64,000 bases of DNA, taken from NCBI GenBank assembly GCA_031277795.1, contig JAITLQ010000004.1, positions 62,001 through 126,000 on the forward strand, read 5' to 3'. The notes beneath the pieces are model-generated. The model was given only the letters and a program-made list of their open reading frames with translations, was not told the DNA's origin and searched no databases. How positions within the stretch are numbered: the first letter of the stretch is position 1; each line of letters begins with the position of its first letter. This DNA is from Arthrobacter sp. (GTDB taxonomy: Bacteria > Actinomycetota > Actinomycetes > Actinomycetales > Micrococcaceae). This document shows, piece after piece, positions 1 through 8,524 of the stretch. Both the position numbers and the translations under genes were made by a program.

Positions 1-401
1 AGCTGCTGCTGTGCCCCATGATCGACAACACCGGCACCACCGTGTCGGCGCAGCAGTACCGCGGCCTCGGCACGTGGACGCGGGAGGCGAACGACCTCGC
101 GTGGACCTGCGTGCTGGGCGAGGAACTGGCCTTTTCCACCGACGCGCTTGAGTACGCGGCACCCTCCCGCGCCACCGACCTCTCCGGCCTGCCCGCCGCC
201 TTCATCGAGGTGGGCGCGGCCGAGACCTTCCGCGACGAGGACGTCGAGTACGCGTCCCGGATCTGGGCCGTGGGTGGCCGGGCCGAGCTGCACGTCTGGG
301 ACGGCGGCTGCCACGGCTTCGACATGTACGCCCCCGAGGCGCGCATCTCCCGCGCGGCGCTCGACGCCCGCGACTCCTGGCTGCGTCGGGTGTGGGCGTG
401 A
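1..401 (+). CDS. Alpha/beta hydrolase (esterase, HSL family), C-terminal fragment cut by window start
   Basis: The open frame enters from the left edge and ends in TGA at 399-401, so only the last ~132 residues are visible. It aligns along its whole length with the C-terminal half of the next gene: both have RATDLSGLP, a FRDE segment carrying the probable catalytic Asp, and an HGF segment carrying the probable catalytic His. The oxyanion HGGG and the nucleophile elbow must lie outside the window. The family hydrolyses short acyl esters, usually in the cytoplasm. It is a tandem paralogue of its neighbour and overlaps it by 4 bp if the GTG at 398 is the start, which suggests coupled translation. 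The substrate cannot be told. Confidence 0.8.
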   Translation, partial: LLLCPMIDNTGTTVSAQQYRGLGTWTREANDLAWTCVLGEELAFSTDALEYAAPSRATDLSGLPAAFIEVGAAETFRDEDVEYASRIWAVGGRAELHVWDGGCHGFDMYAPEARISRAALDARDSWLRRVWA

Positions 402-1573
402 GCGGGAACGCGCGCGACCACCTCGCGGCGCCGCCGTACGATCCGCAGCTGACCGACGCCCTCTCCTGGTTCAAGGCCACGTTCGAGCCCATCCCGCTGC
501 TGCCCGGCAACATCCAGGAGAACCGCGACATCGTCGCGGCGATCACGCCCACCCTGGCCGCGGCCATGGAAAGGCACGACGGCGTGGTGTCGAGTGAGCG
601 CGTGGCCGTGGGCCCGCGCGGGGAGATCGAGTTGACGGTCGTGGAGCCGGTGGTCCGCACGGAGGCGGCACGGCCAGCGGCGCTCGTCATTCACGGCGGT
701 GGCCTGGTGCTGGGCGATCGCTTCTTTGCCGCGGGCGAGGCGATCGGTCTGACCGAGCGCTACGGCGCGGTCGCGGTGCTCGTGGAGTACCGGCGCGCGC
801 CGGAGTTCCCCGGCACGGCGCCGGTTGAGGACTGCCACGCGGCCCTGACATGGATCGCGGAGCACGCGGCCGAGCTGCACCTCGATCCCGAGCGGCTCGT
901 CGTGACGGGCTTCAGCGCGGGTGGCGGGCTCTCCGCCGGGGTCGCGCTCATGGCGCGGGATCTGGGCGGGCCGCGCCTGGCCGGGCAACTGCTGGGCTGC
1001 CCCATGCTCGATGACCGGGACGCCACCGTCTCCACGCGGCAGTACGACGGCATCGGCGTGTGGGATCGCACCAACAACCGCACCGCGTGGAGCGCGGTGT
1101 TGGGCGAGGAGCCGCGGGGCGAGGTGTCGCCGTACGCGGCGCCGGCCCGCGCCACCGACCTCTCCGGCCTGCCGCCGGCGTTCGTCGACGTGGGCGGGGC
1201 CGAGGTGTTCAGGGACGAGGCCATCGACTACGCCTCGCGAATCTGGGCGGCTGGCGGCTCGGCCGAGCTGCACGTCTGGGATGGCGGTTTCCACGGCTTT
1301 GCCGGCTTCGCTCCGGAGGCCTGGGCCTCGCGCGCCTCGGCGGTCGCGACCGACTCGTGGTGGCGGCGCGTGCTGCGGCTCGACGGCGCGGGGCCGGCGC
1401 TGGTGCCGGCCGAGGAGGGCGCGGTCGCGCTCGGTGGCGACGCCGCGGTGGGAACCGGTGCCGGGGCTGGGGCGGACGTTGGTGCCGCGGCCGCCCCACC
1501 CGTCGCCGGTCCCTCCGCCCCGGGCGGCGAGGCCGCGCGCGGTGGCGACGCCGCGCCGTCGGGCATCGCATGA
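398..1573 (+). CDS. Alpha/beta hydrolase fold-3 esterase (HSL-like) with Ala/Gly-rich tail
   Basis: This is a hormone-sensitive-lipase-type carboxylesterase of about 391 residues. The oxyanion motif HGGG (about residue 99), the nucleophile elbow GFSAGG (Ser about 173), the Asp in FRDE (about 273) and the His in HGF (about 299) form a complete triad. I chose GTG 398 because it overlaps the previous stop as GTGA; GTG 392 is also possible. The fold ends near residue 330. The last ~60 residues are Ala/Gly/Pro-rich low complexity, absent from the paralogue upstream, and end in a copy of a dispersed 14-bp motif (1554-1567). The next gene, an exporter, starts inside its stop codon. Family is sure; substrate unknown. 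Confidence 0.85.
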   Translation: MSGNARDHLAAPPYDPQLTDALSWFKATFEPIPLLPGNIQENRDIVAAITPTLAAAMERHDGVVSSERVAVGPRGEIELTVVEPVVRTEAARPAALVIHGGGLVLGDRFFAAGEAIGLTERYGAVAVLVEYRRAPEFPGTAPVEDCHAALTWIAEHAAELHLDPERLVVTGFSAGGGLSAGVALMARDLGGPRLAGQLLGCPMLDDRDATVSTRQYDGIGVWDRTNNRTAWSAVLGEEPRGEVSPYAAPARATDLSGLPPAFVDVGGAEVFRDEAIDYASRIWAAGGSAELHVWDGGFHGFAGFAPEAWASRASAVATDSWWRRVLRLDGAGPALVPAEEGAVALGGDAAVGTGAGAGADVGAAAAPPVAGPSAPGGEAARGGDAAPSGIA

Positions 1574-2790
1574 TCGCCGATGACGTGAAGCGGGGGTCCG
1601 GCTCCGGCCGGGCCCCGCTCCGGTTGGCCCTGACGCTCGGGGCCGTGGAGGCGTTTGGCCCGCTGTCCATGGACGTCTACATGCCGACCCTGCCGCACCT
1701 GGCGCAGACGCTGAACACCTCGGACTCCATGGCCCAGCTGACCATGAGCGTATGCATGATTGCGCTCGGCCTGGGCCAGCTGGTGGTGGGGCCGCTCTCG
1801 GATCGGATCGGCCGCCGGTGTCCTCTGATGCTGGGGGTGCTCGGCTTTGCGCTCTTCTCCGGGCTGTGCGCTGTGGCCCCGAACATCGAGCTGCTGCTCG
1901 TATTCAGGGCGCTGCAGGGCCTGTGCGGCGCGGCGGGCGTGGTGCTCGCCATCGCGATCGCGCGGGACCTGACGAGCGGGCGCGAGCTGGTCCGCATGCT
2001 CTCCCTCTTGGCGCTCGTGGGGTCTTCGGCTCCCATCGTGGCCCCCGTTGTCGGCGGCCAGCTGGCGTTGTTCATGGATTGGCGCGGCATCTTCTGGGTG
2101 CTGGCGGTCATCGGCCTGGGACTCCTGGCGCTGGCCAGGACGATCCCCGAGACGCTGCGCCGCGAGCCGAACGTGCCCGCGGTCAAGGGGTCCTTCGGCG
2201 TGCACCTGCGCGCCGTGCTCGGGGACAAGGTGTTCGTCATGCTGCTGATCGGCGGGGCCATCGGAGGGATCGGGTTCTTCGGCTACCTCTCGATGTGCTC
2301 ATTCGTGATGCAGAACGAGGTGGGCCTCTCGCCGCAGGCCTTCTCCGTGGTGTTTGCGCTCAATGCCGTGGCCAATCTCTTGGGTGGCCAGGTCAGCCGT
2401 TTCGTGGCCCGCAGGGGAGTGGTCTTCACTTACTTGATCGGTCAGATCGGCTCGGCGGCGTCCACGGCGTTGTTCCTGACGGGGGTGATGTGTCACTGGC
2501 CGTGGCCACTCACGCTGGCGTTCCTGGCCAGCTTCCTGTTCTGGGTGGGCGTGGGCGGCCCGCCGCAGACCACGCTGGCCATGGACGGACACGGGCAACG
2601 CGCGGGCACCGCGAGCGCGCTGCTCGGCGTCGGGACCTTCGTCATCGGCCCGATCGTGTCTCCGCTCGTCTCGCTTTCCGGCGTGACCGCCGTGGCGATG
2701 GGCGTGCTCCTGTGCGCCGCCACGGCGGCCACGATGCTCATGGCACTGACCGTGACGGCGCCGCTCATCCGGAAACGGGGCGCGATCTAG
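1570..2790 (+). CDS. MFS drug exporter, Bcr/CflA type
   Basis: A 406-residue inner-membrane protein with about 12 hydrophobic segments, the usual size for the Bcr/CflA branch of the major facilitator superfamily, which exports drugs or metabolites by proton antiport. The N-terminal segment with SMDVYMPTLP and the loop motif GPLSDRIGRR (motif A) are typical of this branch. The ATG overlaps the preceding esterase stop as ATGA, so the two esterases and the exporter form one unit; a role in removing or detoxifying an ester compound is an inference from that. A pair of strong hairpins follows the stop. The exported compound is unknown. Confidence 0.85.
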   Translation: MIADDVKRGSGSGRAPLRLALTLGAVEAFGPLSMDVYMPTLPHLAQTLNTSDSMAQLTMSVCMIALGLGQLVVGPLSDRIGRRCPLMLGVLGFALFSGLCAVAPNIELLLVFRALQGLCGAAGVVLAIAIARDLTSGRELVRMLSLLALVGSSAPIVAPVVGGQLALFMDWRGIFWVLAVIGLGLLALARTIPETLRREPNVPAVKGSFGVHLRAVLGDKVFVMLLIGGAIGGIGFFGYLSMCSFVMQNEVGLSPQAFSVVFALNAVANLLGGQVSRFVARRGVVFTYLIGQIGSAASTALFLTGVMCHWPWPLTLAFLASFLFWVGVGGPPQTTLAMDGHGQRAGTASALLGVGTFVIGPIVSPLVSLSGVTAVAMGVLLCAATAATMLMALTVTAPLIRKRGAI

Positions 2791-2807
2791 CCCGGCGCTC
2801 CACGCGC

Positions 2808-2871
2808 AAACGGCCCGATCGCTTCGCAACGGCCCGAAGGTTGCGGCAGTGGTGAAGCGATCGGGCCGTTT
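2808..2871. repeat. Nested palindrome, copy 1 (bidirectional terminator or REP-like element)
   Basis: Two perfect 18-bp arms, AAACGGCCCGATCGCTTC (2808-2825) and its reverse complement (2854-2871), enclose 28 nt that contain a second small stem (GCAAC/GTTGC). It lies between the convergent exporter and SDR genes. A related element with shared GATCGCTTC arms and shared TTGCGGCAGT in the spacer sits at 4604-4663. There is no U-run, so termination would rest on the stem alone. Confidence 0.65.
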
Positions 2872-2892
2872 GAGGGCCCGCACGGAAGGCCA

Positions 2893-2935
2893 GACGGCGG
2901 TGGGGCCGGGTCAGCGACCCGGCCCCACCGCCGTC
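2893..2935. terminator. Bidirectional hairpin between convergent genes
   Basis: A perfect 20-bp stem (2893-2912 with 2916-2935) closes on an AGC loop. It lies between the 3' ends of the Bcr-type exporter and the SDR gene, which converge here. No T-tract on either side, as is common in high-GC actinobacteria. It is the second strong hairpin in this 225-bp gap. Confidence 0.65.
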
Positions 2936-3015
2936 GAGCACTCACTCCCCGCGAATGCACCAACTCCACTGAAATCCCCGTGGGGATGTGGTGGATTCCT
3001 GGGGAGTGGACGGGG

Positions 3016-3855
3016 TCAGCCGCGCGGCAGCGCCACGGCGCCGGAGTTGATCGCGGCGATCGTGCCGCCGTCCACGAGCAGGTCGGTGCCCGTGATGAAC
3101 GTGGCGTCGGGGCCCACGAGGAACGCGGCGGCCGCGGCGATGTCGGAGGGCGTGCCGAGGCGCCCCGTGCCGGAGCCGTCCACCATGGCGCGCATGCCGG
3201 CGCCCGACTCGCTCGCGAGCTCCTGCTGACCCATGGGCGTGGAGATGACGCCGGGGCTGATGGTGTTCACGCGGGCGCCGCGCGCGCCCCACGCGAGGGA
3301 GGCGGACTGGACGCGCAGCTGGTTGGCGCGCTTGGAGAGCGAATACGCAGCGCCGGCGTTCGGTACGGCGCCCTCGGCGAACATCGGCAGGGCGAGCAGC
3401 TCGTCGGAAGGCGTGGAGCGCAGCGCGGCCTCGACCTCGGCGGGCAGCGAGCCGGCGGCCATGGTGCCGGCCATGGAGGCGATGTACACGCCGGCCCCGC
3501 CCGGCGCGATCACGCGGCCGAACTCCTCGAGGCTGAACGCGAAGCCCAATAGGTCAACGGCGAGGATCGCCTTGATGGGCGCCTGTGCGGGGGAGAGGCC
3601 GGCGGTGTGGATGACGGCGTCGACCGAGCCGAGGCTCGCTGCCTCGTCGGCGAGGGCGGCGAGCGACTCGCGCGAGGACGCATCCACCTTGCGGGTCAGC
3701 ACGTTGAAGCCGTCGCCGCCCAGCGAGGACTCCAGGCGCGCCAGGATCTCCTCGTTGAAGTCGGCCAGGACCAGCTTGGCGCCGGCGCCGATGCGGCGGG
3801 CGATCGCCTCGCCCATGCCACCTGCGCCGATGATGACCACGACGTGCTTGCTCAT
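3016..3855 (-). CDS. SDR-family NAD(P)-dependent oxidoreductase
   Basis: A 279-residue short-chain dehydrogenase. The dinucleotide motif near the N-terminus is GAGGMGEAIA, a variant of TGxxxGxG, and the catalytic pair is in YSLSK. The ATG at 3855 is preceded by GAGGAG at a good distance. An in-frame ATG at 3900 would add 15 residues, but it lies inside the operator palindrome, so I reject it. It diverges from a TetR gene, with the palindrome between them, so the TetR protein probably represses both. The substrate (an alcohol or ketone) is unknown. Confidence 0.85.
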   Translation of the reverse strand: MSKHVVVIIGAGGMGEAIARRIGAGAKLVLADFNEEILARLESSLGGDGFNVLTRKVDASSRESLAALADEAASLGSVDAVIHTAGLSPAQAPIKAILAVDLLGFAFSLEEFGRVIAPGGAGVYIASMAGTMAAGSLPAEVEAALRSTPSDELLALPMFAEGAVPNAGAAYSLSKRANQLRVQSASLAWGARGARVNTISPGVISTPMGQQELASESGAGMRAMVDGSGTGRLGTPSDIAAAAAFLVGPDATFITGTDLLVDGGTIAAINSGAVALPRG

Positions 3856-3870
3856 GAGGCTCCTCAGATC

Positions 3871-3897
3871 ATTAACGAGACACTCTGCCTCGTTAAT
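3871..3897. promoter_or_regulatory. Palindromic operator, probable TetR site
   Basis: The inverted repeat ATTAACGAG-N9-CTCGTTAAT is perfect in both 9-bp arms. It stands between the divergent SDR and TetR genes, 15 bp before the SDR start codon and 34 bp before the TetR start. Size and AT-rich arms fit a TetR dimer site. Assignment to the adjacent regulator is inferred from position. Confidence 0.7.
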
Positions 3898-3931
3898 CAT
3901 TACGCTACACCCGCGGCGCTACGGTGGGAAC

Positions 3932-4519
3932 ATGCCAAGTAAGGGTCGCCCCCGCAGCCAAGAAGCCCGCACCGCCGTCCTCACGGCCGCCGCGGAGCTG
4001 CTGCGCGGGGACGGCTACGAGTCCCTCACCATCGGCGGCATCGCCGAGCGCGCCGGCGTGGGCCGCCAGACCGTCTATCGCTGGTGGGCGTCCAAGGCCG
4101 CGATCATCACCGAGGCGGTGCTGGCCGGGGTGATCTCGATGCCGGTGCCCCCGACCCCGCCCTCGTGGGGCGCCGGGACCGATGGTTCAGCGCCCGACGG
4201 CGCCGTCCCCGGCTTGGGCGCGTGGCTCGCCAGCTTCGGCGAGGCCGTCACGCGCGACGACACGGCCTCGGTGGTGCGGGCGCTCGCCGCCGCGGCCGCC
4301 GAGGGCGGCTCCGACAGCGAGGAGATCTACGCGCTCTACACGGGCCCGGGCAAGGCGACGATCGTGGAGATCGCCACCGCCTCCGGGGCGTCCGCCGCGG
4401 ACGCCGCCGTGCTGGCGGATGCGGTGCAAGGCGCGCTGCTCGTGAGCGCCCTGACGCGTCGACCCGTGGACGCCGCGTACCTGGAGTCGCTGGGGCGCCT
4501 GGGCTTCGCGCCGCGCTGA
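3932..4519 (+). CDS. TetR/AcrR-family transcriptional regulator
   Basis: A 195-residue regulator. The N-terminal helix-turn-helix (about residues 32-52: LTIGGIAERAGVGRQTVYRWW) is classical TetR; the C-terminal ligand domain is not diagnostic. ATG at 3932 starts directly at the usual basic leader (PSKGRPRSQ). It is divergent from the SDR gene and the shared gap holds a perfect 9+9 palindrome. It probably represses itself and the SDR and is released by the SDR substrate or a related compound. It converges on the oligopeptide ABC operon, with a nested palindrome in between. Confidence 0.88.
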   Translation: MPSKGRPRSQEARTAVLTAAAELLRGDGYESLTIGGIAERAGVGRQTVYRWWASKAAIITEAVLAGVISMPVPPTPPSWGAGTDGSAPDGAVPGLGAWLASFGEAVTRDDTASVVRALAAAAAEGGSDSEEIYALYTGPGKATIVEIATASGASAADAAVLADAVQGALLVSALTRRPVDAAYLESLGRLGFAPR

Positions 4520-4603
4520 GCGCACTGTGCGCGGGCCGGAACCACCCGCGCCGGCCCCGCGCCGTCGGTCACCCGGCTGGTCCTGCGCCGCGGGGAAACG
4601 GCA

Positions 4604-4663
4604 ACTGCCGGATCGCTTCAGAACTGCTGCGACCTTGCGGCAGTTTTGAAGCGATCCGGCAGT
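4604..4663. repeat. Nested palindrome, copy 2 (bidirectional terminator or REP-like element)
   Basis: Perfect 17-bp arms (ACTGCCGGATCGCTTCA, 4604-4620, with 4647-4663) enclose 26 nt that hold an inner stem AACTGC/GCAGTT. It lies between the convergent TetR and ABC ATPase genes. It shares GATCGCTTC in the arms and TTGCGGCAGT in the spacer with the element at 2808-2871, so the two are related and not independent terminators. Confidence 0.65.
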
Positions 4664-4685
4664 CCGGGCACGGCCCCAACCCCGG

Positions 4686-5531
4686 CTACGCGGAGGCGAG
4701 CTCCGCGGCGCCGGCCGCGCGCAGCGCCAGCCACTCCGCGCGCCGCACGGCCTGCCGGGCCGGATCGGCCACGGGGGACGCTGCCAGCAGCCGCTGCGTG
4801 TACGCCTCGCGCGGCGCGGAGGTCACCGCTACTGCGTCGCCGGTCTCCATGATGTCGCCGTGGTACATGACCGCCACGCGGTGGCACACGCGCCGCACCA
4901 CGCCGAGGTCGTGCGTGATGAAGAGGTACGACACCCCCGTCTCGCGCTGCAGGTCAACGAACAGGTCGAGCACGGCCGCCTGCGTCGTCAGGTCCAGGGC
5001 GGAGACGGGCTCGTCGCAGATCACGAGCCGCGGCTTGCGCACCAGCGCCCGCGCGATCGCGATGCGCTGGCGCTGCCCGCCGGAGAACTCGTGCGGCAGG
5101 CGATCGGCCATGGAACCGGGCAGCAGGACGCGCTCGAGCATCTCGCGCGCCCGCCGATCGGCCTCCTTCGGGTCAACGCCGGCCACGATCATGGGCTCGG
5201 CGATGGACGTGCCAACGCTCACCCCCGGATCGAGCGAACCGTACGGGTCCTGGAACACCACCTGGATGTCCTTGGCCAGCGCCCGGCGCACGCGCCGCGA
5301 CGCGTGCGTGATGTCGGTGCCGTCGAAGTCGATGCTCCCGGAGGTGGGGGATTCGAGGCCGAGCACGGCCTTGCCGAGCGTCGACTTGCCCGAACCGGAC
5401 TCGCCCACGAGCCCCACGCACTCGCCCGGCGCGATGTCCAGGGAGACGCCCTTGAGCGCCCTGAAGGTCTTGCCGCGCTTGAGCTTGTAGTCGAGCGTCA
5501 GGTCGGAGACGGAGAGCAGATGCTGGCTCAC
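4686..5531 (-). CDS. Oligopeptide/dipeptide ABC transporter ATPase (OppF/DppF type)
   Basis: A 281-residue cytoplasmic ATPase energising peptide uptake. Walker A GESGSGKS (residues 43-50), the signature FSGGQRQ, and Walker B ending in CDEP are present. The GTG start at 5531 overlaps the stop of the upstream permease-ATPase fusion as GTGA, so translation is probably coupled. It is the last gene of the operon and pairs with the ATPase half of the fusion to form the heterodimer normal for Opp/Dpp systems. Relatives also carry nickel or glutathione, so the cargo is not certain. Confidence 0.9.
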   Translation of the reverse strand: MSQHLLSVSDLTLDYKLKRGKTFRALKGVSLDIAPGECVGLVGESGSGKSTLGKAVLGLESPTSGSIDFDGTDITHASRRVRRALAKDIQVVFQDPYGSLDPGVSVGTSIAEPMIVAGVDPKEADRRAREMLERVLLPGSMADRLPHEFSGGQRQRIAIARALVRKPRLVICDEPVSALDLTTQAAVLDLFVDLQRETGVSYLFITHDLGVVRRVCHRVAVMYHGDIMETGDAVAVTSAPREAYTQRLLAASPVADPARQAVRRAEWLALRAAGAAELASA

Positions 5532-7564
5532 TTGGCCGCGCTCCCTTCGATCGAGGTGCCCGACGGCGTGGGGCCGGCCTGGTCGGCCGCCTCGCCCTCG
5601 GCACTGGCTGGGGTGGAGGTGGGGGTGGCGGCGCGGCGGCCGGCGGGCACCGGCCCGGCGGCAGTGCCAGCATCGACGGCGCCGCTCGCGTCGGCGAAGC
5701 GCGCATCGGCCGTCACGCGCGGCTCGGCATCGTCGAGGCACGCGGCGATGAGCTCGGCCGTGTACGGATCGGCCGGGCGGTTGAAGACCTCATCCACCGT
5801 GCCGGTCTCCACGGCGGAGCCGTCCTTCATGACCACCACGCGATCGCACAGATCGGCGACCACGCCGAAGTTGTGCGTCACGATGACGAGGGCCATGCCG
5901 TCCTCGCACTGCAGCTCGCGCAGCAGCTCGAGCACCTCGGCCTGGACCGTGACGTCGAGGGCGGTGGTGGGCTCGTCGGCCACGAGGACCTTGGGCTTGC
6001 CCGCCACGGCGCCGGCGATGAGCACGCGCTGGGCCATGCCGCCGGAGAGCTGGTGCGGGTAGGAGCGCAGCACGCGCTCCGGATCGGTGATGCCCACGCG
6101 GGTGAGCGCCGCGAGCACCTCGGCACGCGCCTGCTCCTTGCTGCGGCCGTGCACGGTGCGCAGCGGCTCGGTGAGCTGGTACCCCACGGTGTAGGAGGGG
6201 TCCAGGTTGCTCATGGGCTCCTGCGGGATGTAGCCGAGCGTGGTGCCGAGCAGCTTGCGGTGCGCGCCCAGGTTGGCGAGGTCGACGCGCGTGCCGTCGA
6301 CCCACAGCTCGCCCGCGCCGACCGCCGCGGTCTCGGGCAGCAGGCCCAGGAGCGAGAACACGGTCTGCGACTTGCCGGAGCCGGACTCGCCGACCAGACC
6401 GAGCACCTCGCCGGGGCGCACGTCCAGGGAAATCCCGTGGACCACCTCCTTCATGGTGTTCTTGCTGGAGGGGTAGGCGACGCGCAGCTCATCGATGCGG
6501 ACCGCCGACTCGGCGCCCGCCAAGGTGACCTGACCGGTGGAGCCGGGCACGGCGGCGTCGTGCGCCTGAACGGCCTTCCGGGCGGCCGAGAGACGCTTGG
6601 CCGGGGGCCGCACGGCGAGGGCATCGCCCAGCGCGGTGCCGAAGATCGCGAGCGCGGCGATGGTCAGGCCGAGGGCAAGCGAGGGCCAGAGCATGAGCGT
6701 GGGGTGCTGGCGAATGATCGTGAAGCCCTCCATCATCATGGCGCCCCAGGACGGGGTGTCCGAGGTGCCGATGGAAAGGAACTGCAGGCCGGCCTGCATG
6801 CCCATCGCCATGCCGGCGGTGAGCGAGGTCTGGATGATGACGGGCCCGCGGACGGTGCGCAGCACGTGCTTGAGCAGGATCTTGAAGGGGCTCATGCCCG
6901 CCACCACGGCGGCGTCGACGTACGGCTCGGAGCGCACGGAGAGCACCGTGGAGCGCGTCAGTCGGTAGAAGCCGGGGGCCATGAAGACGCCCACCGTGAT
7001 CATGATGACCACAAAGTTGGAGCCGGAGGCCGCCGCAACGATGAGCAGGATGATCATGCCGGGCACGGCCTGGAGGGCGTCGGAGACCCACATCGAGATG
7101 CGGTCGAACGCGCCGCCGAAGTAGCCGGCCGCCACGCCGGAGGGAACGCCGAGCAGGAGCGAGAAGGCCACGGCGATCGCCGCGCCGTAGACCGTGGTCT
7201 GCGTGCCCCAGATGAGGCGCGAGAGCACGTCGCGGCCCTGGCTGTCGCCGCCGAGCAGGTGCTCGGGGGAGGCCGGCGCCTTGACGATGTCGAGGTTCAC
7301 GAAGTTCGGATCCTGCGGCGAGAGCAGCGGGGCCAGGATGCCCACGAGGATCACGAGCGCGATGATCACCAGGGAGATGACGCCCTCCGGCTTGCGCAGC
7401 AGCCGGGAGAAGGCCGTGCCGCGGGCCTGGCGGGTGGACGACGACGCCGCGGGGCCGGCCTGGGTGCCGGGCGTCCCGGGGGTGCCGGGCGTGCCGGGTG
7501 CGCCGGCGGTGCCGGCGCCGCCGGCCTGCGTTCCGGTCGCGGGGGAGGAGACGGGAGTACTCAT
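5528..7564 (-). CDS. Fused ABC permease (DppC/OppC) and ATPase (DppD/OppD)
   Basis: One 678-residue chain holds two ABC subunits. Residues ~55-320 are a DppC-type permease with about six membrane segments. After a short linker, residues ~355-610 are an ATPase with Walker A GESGSGKS (392-399), signature LSGG (506-509), Walker B VLVADE (526-531) and the H-loop His near 564. No frameshift or stop lies between the halves, so the fusion is real in the sequence. The N-terminus is a GTPGTPG low-complexity run from a short tandem DNA repeat (~7480-7520). The C-terminal tail (from ~620) is Ala/Pro-rich and includes the dispersed 14-bp motif at 5555-5568. The ATG overlaps the preceding permease stop. 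Confidence 0.9.
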   Translation of the reverse strand: MSTPVSSPATGTQAGGAGTAGAPGTPGTPGTPGTQAGPAASSSTRQARGTAFSRLLRKPEGVISLVIIALVILVGILAPLLSPQDPNFVNLDIVKAPASPEHLLGGDSQGRDVLSRLIWGTQTTVYGAAIAVAFSLLLGVPSGVAAGYFGGAFDRISMWVSDALQAVPGMIILLIVAAASGSNFVVIMITVGVFMAPGFYRLTRSTVLSVRSEPYVDAAVVAGMSPFKILLKHVLRTVRGPVIIQTSLTAGMAMGMQAGLQFLSIGTSDTPSWGAMMMEGFTIIRQHPTLMLWPSLALGLTIAALAIFGTALGDALAVRPPAKRLSAARKAVQAHDAAVPGSTGQVTLAGAESAVRIDELRVAYPSSKNTMKEVVHGISLDVRPGEVLGLVGESGSGKSQTVFSLLGLLPETAAVGAGELWVDGTRVDLANLGAHRKLLGTTLGYIPQEPMSNLDPSYTVGYQLTEPLRTVHGRSKEQARAEVLAALTRVGITDPERVLRSYPHQLSGGMAQRVLIAGAVAGKPKVLVADEPTTALDVTVQAEVLELLRELQCEDGMALVIVTHNFGVVADLCDRVVVMKDGSAVETGTVDEVFNRPADPYTAELIAACLDDAEPRVTADARFADASGAVDAGTAAGPVPAGRRAATPTSTPASAEGEAADQAGPTPSGTSIEGSAAK

Positions 7565-8502
7565 GACTGACGAGCCTTCGGGTTGATCCAGCCGAGGAGG
7601 AGGTCGAGCACCAGGTTCACGAGGACCACGAAGGCCACGGTCACCACGGTGATGCCGAGCAGGATGGGGATGTCGCCGTTCTGCGAGGAGGCGGTGGTCA
7701 GCGCGCCGATGCCGGGCAGCGCGAAGATCTGCTCAACCACCACGGCGCCGCCGAGCAGGCCAACAAACATGAGGGCCAGGATGGTCAGCGAGGTCGGGGC
7801 GGCGTTGCGGACCATGTGCAGCGTGACGCGGGCGTTGGAGAGGCCGCGGCTGCGCAGGGTGCGGACGTAGTCGAGCTGGCTCGTCTCCACGAGGGCGTTG
7901 CGCAGCTGCGAGGCCACCATGACCACGGCGCCGAGCGCCAGCGAGATGCCGGGCAGGGCGAGCGAGCGCAGCCAACCGGAGAACGAGGTGCCCGGCTGCA
8001 CGTAGCCGACGGCGGGGAACCACTTGAGGTTCACGGCGAAGGTGATGACCAGGACCAGGGCCACCCAGAAGCCGGGGAGGGCAAAGAGGATGACGGAGAG
8101 CCACTGCAGCACGCGGTCAACCACGGTGCCGGGGCGCAGGCCGGTAGCGATGCCGAGCAGGGCGCCGAAGACGGCGGTGAGCAGGATCGCGAAGGTCACG
8201 ATGGAGAGCGTGACGGGCAGCTTGAGGCCGATCTGCGAGGAGACCGACTGGAAGTTGCGCCACGAGTCGCCGAAGTCGCCGGTGAGGGCGTGGCCTGCCC
8301 AGTCGAAGAACTGGACGATGAGCGGGCGGTCGGTGCCGATCTTGGCTGCGAGCGAGGCCATCTGATCCTGCGTCGCGGAGCTACCGAGCAGGCCGATGGT
8401 GGGGTCGCCGATGGCCAGGTGGGCCAGGAAGAAGGTGGCGGAGGAGACGACGGCGACCAGGATGATGCCGGAGATCACGCGCCGAATGACGAACTGGAGC
8501 AT
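7561..8502 (-). CDS. Oligopeptide/dipeptide ABC permease (DppB/OppB type)
   Basis: A 313-residue inner-membrane permease with six hydrophobic segments. The typical DppB opening (MLQFVIRR then a membrane helix) and the cytoplasmic coupling loop (ALVETSQLDYVRTLRSRGLS) are visible. It forms the transmembrane pore with the permease half of the next gene. The ATG at 8502 is set by homology to the family start; the stop overlaps the next ATG as ATGA. A hairpin (8525-8561) separates it from the binding-protein gene upstream, a common way to keep permease expression below that of the binding protein. Confidence 0.92.
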   Translation of the reverse strand: MLQFVIRRVISGIILVAVVSSATFFLAHLAIGDPTIGLLGSSATQDQMASLAAKIGTDRPLIVQFFDWAGHALTGDFGDSWRNFQSVSSQIGLKLPVTLSIVTFAILLTAVFGALLGIATGLRPGTVVDRVLQWLSVILFALPGFWVALVLVITFAVNLKWFPAVGYVQPGTSFSGWLRSLALPGISLALGAVVMVASQLRNALVETSQLDYVRTLRSRGLSNARVTLHMVRNAAPTSLTILALMFVGLLGGAVVVEQIFALPGIGALTTASSQNGDIPILLGITVVTVAFVVLVNLVLDLLLGWINPKARQS

Positions 8503-8524
8503 GGGGGTCCCTGGGGTGAGGCTC

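Noticed and set aside
3856-3900. Longer SDR protein starting at ATG 3900
   Set aside because: The extra 15 codons lie within the operator palindrome, and a good GAGGAG site precedes the ATG at 3855.
6500-6620. Frameshift joining two ABC genes by error
   Set aside because: The frame is open through the junction with a plausible linker, codon use is even, and both domains are complete, so a real fusion is the better reading.
5873-7570. A 565-codon plus-strand frame opposite the ABC fusion gene
   Set aside because: The product is His/Gly/Arg low complexity with no domain; the minus-strand gene has clear ABC motifs. It is a shadow frame.
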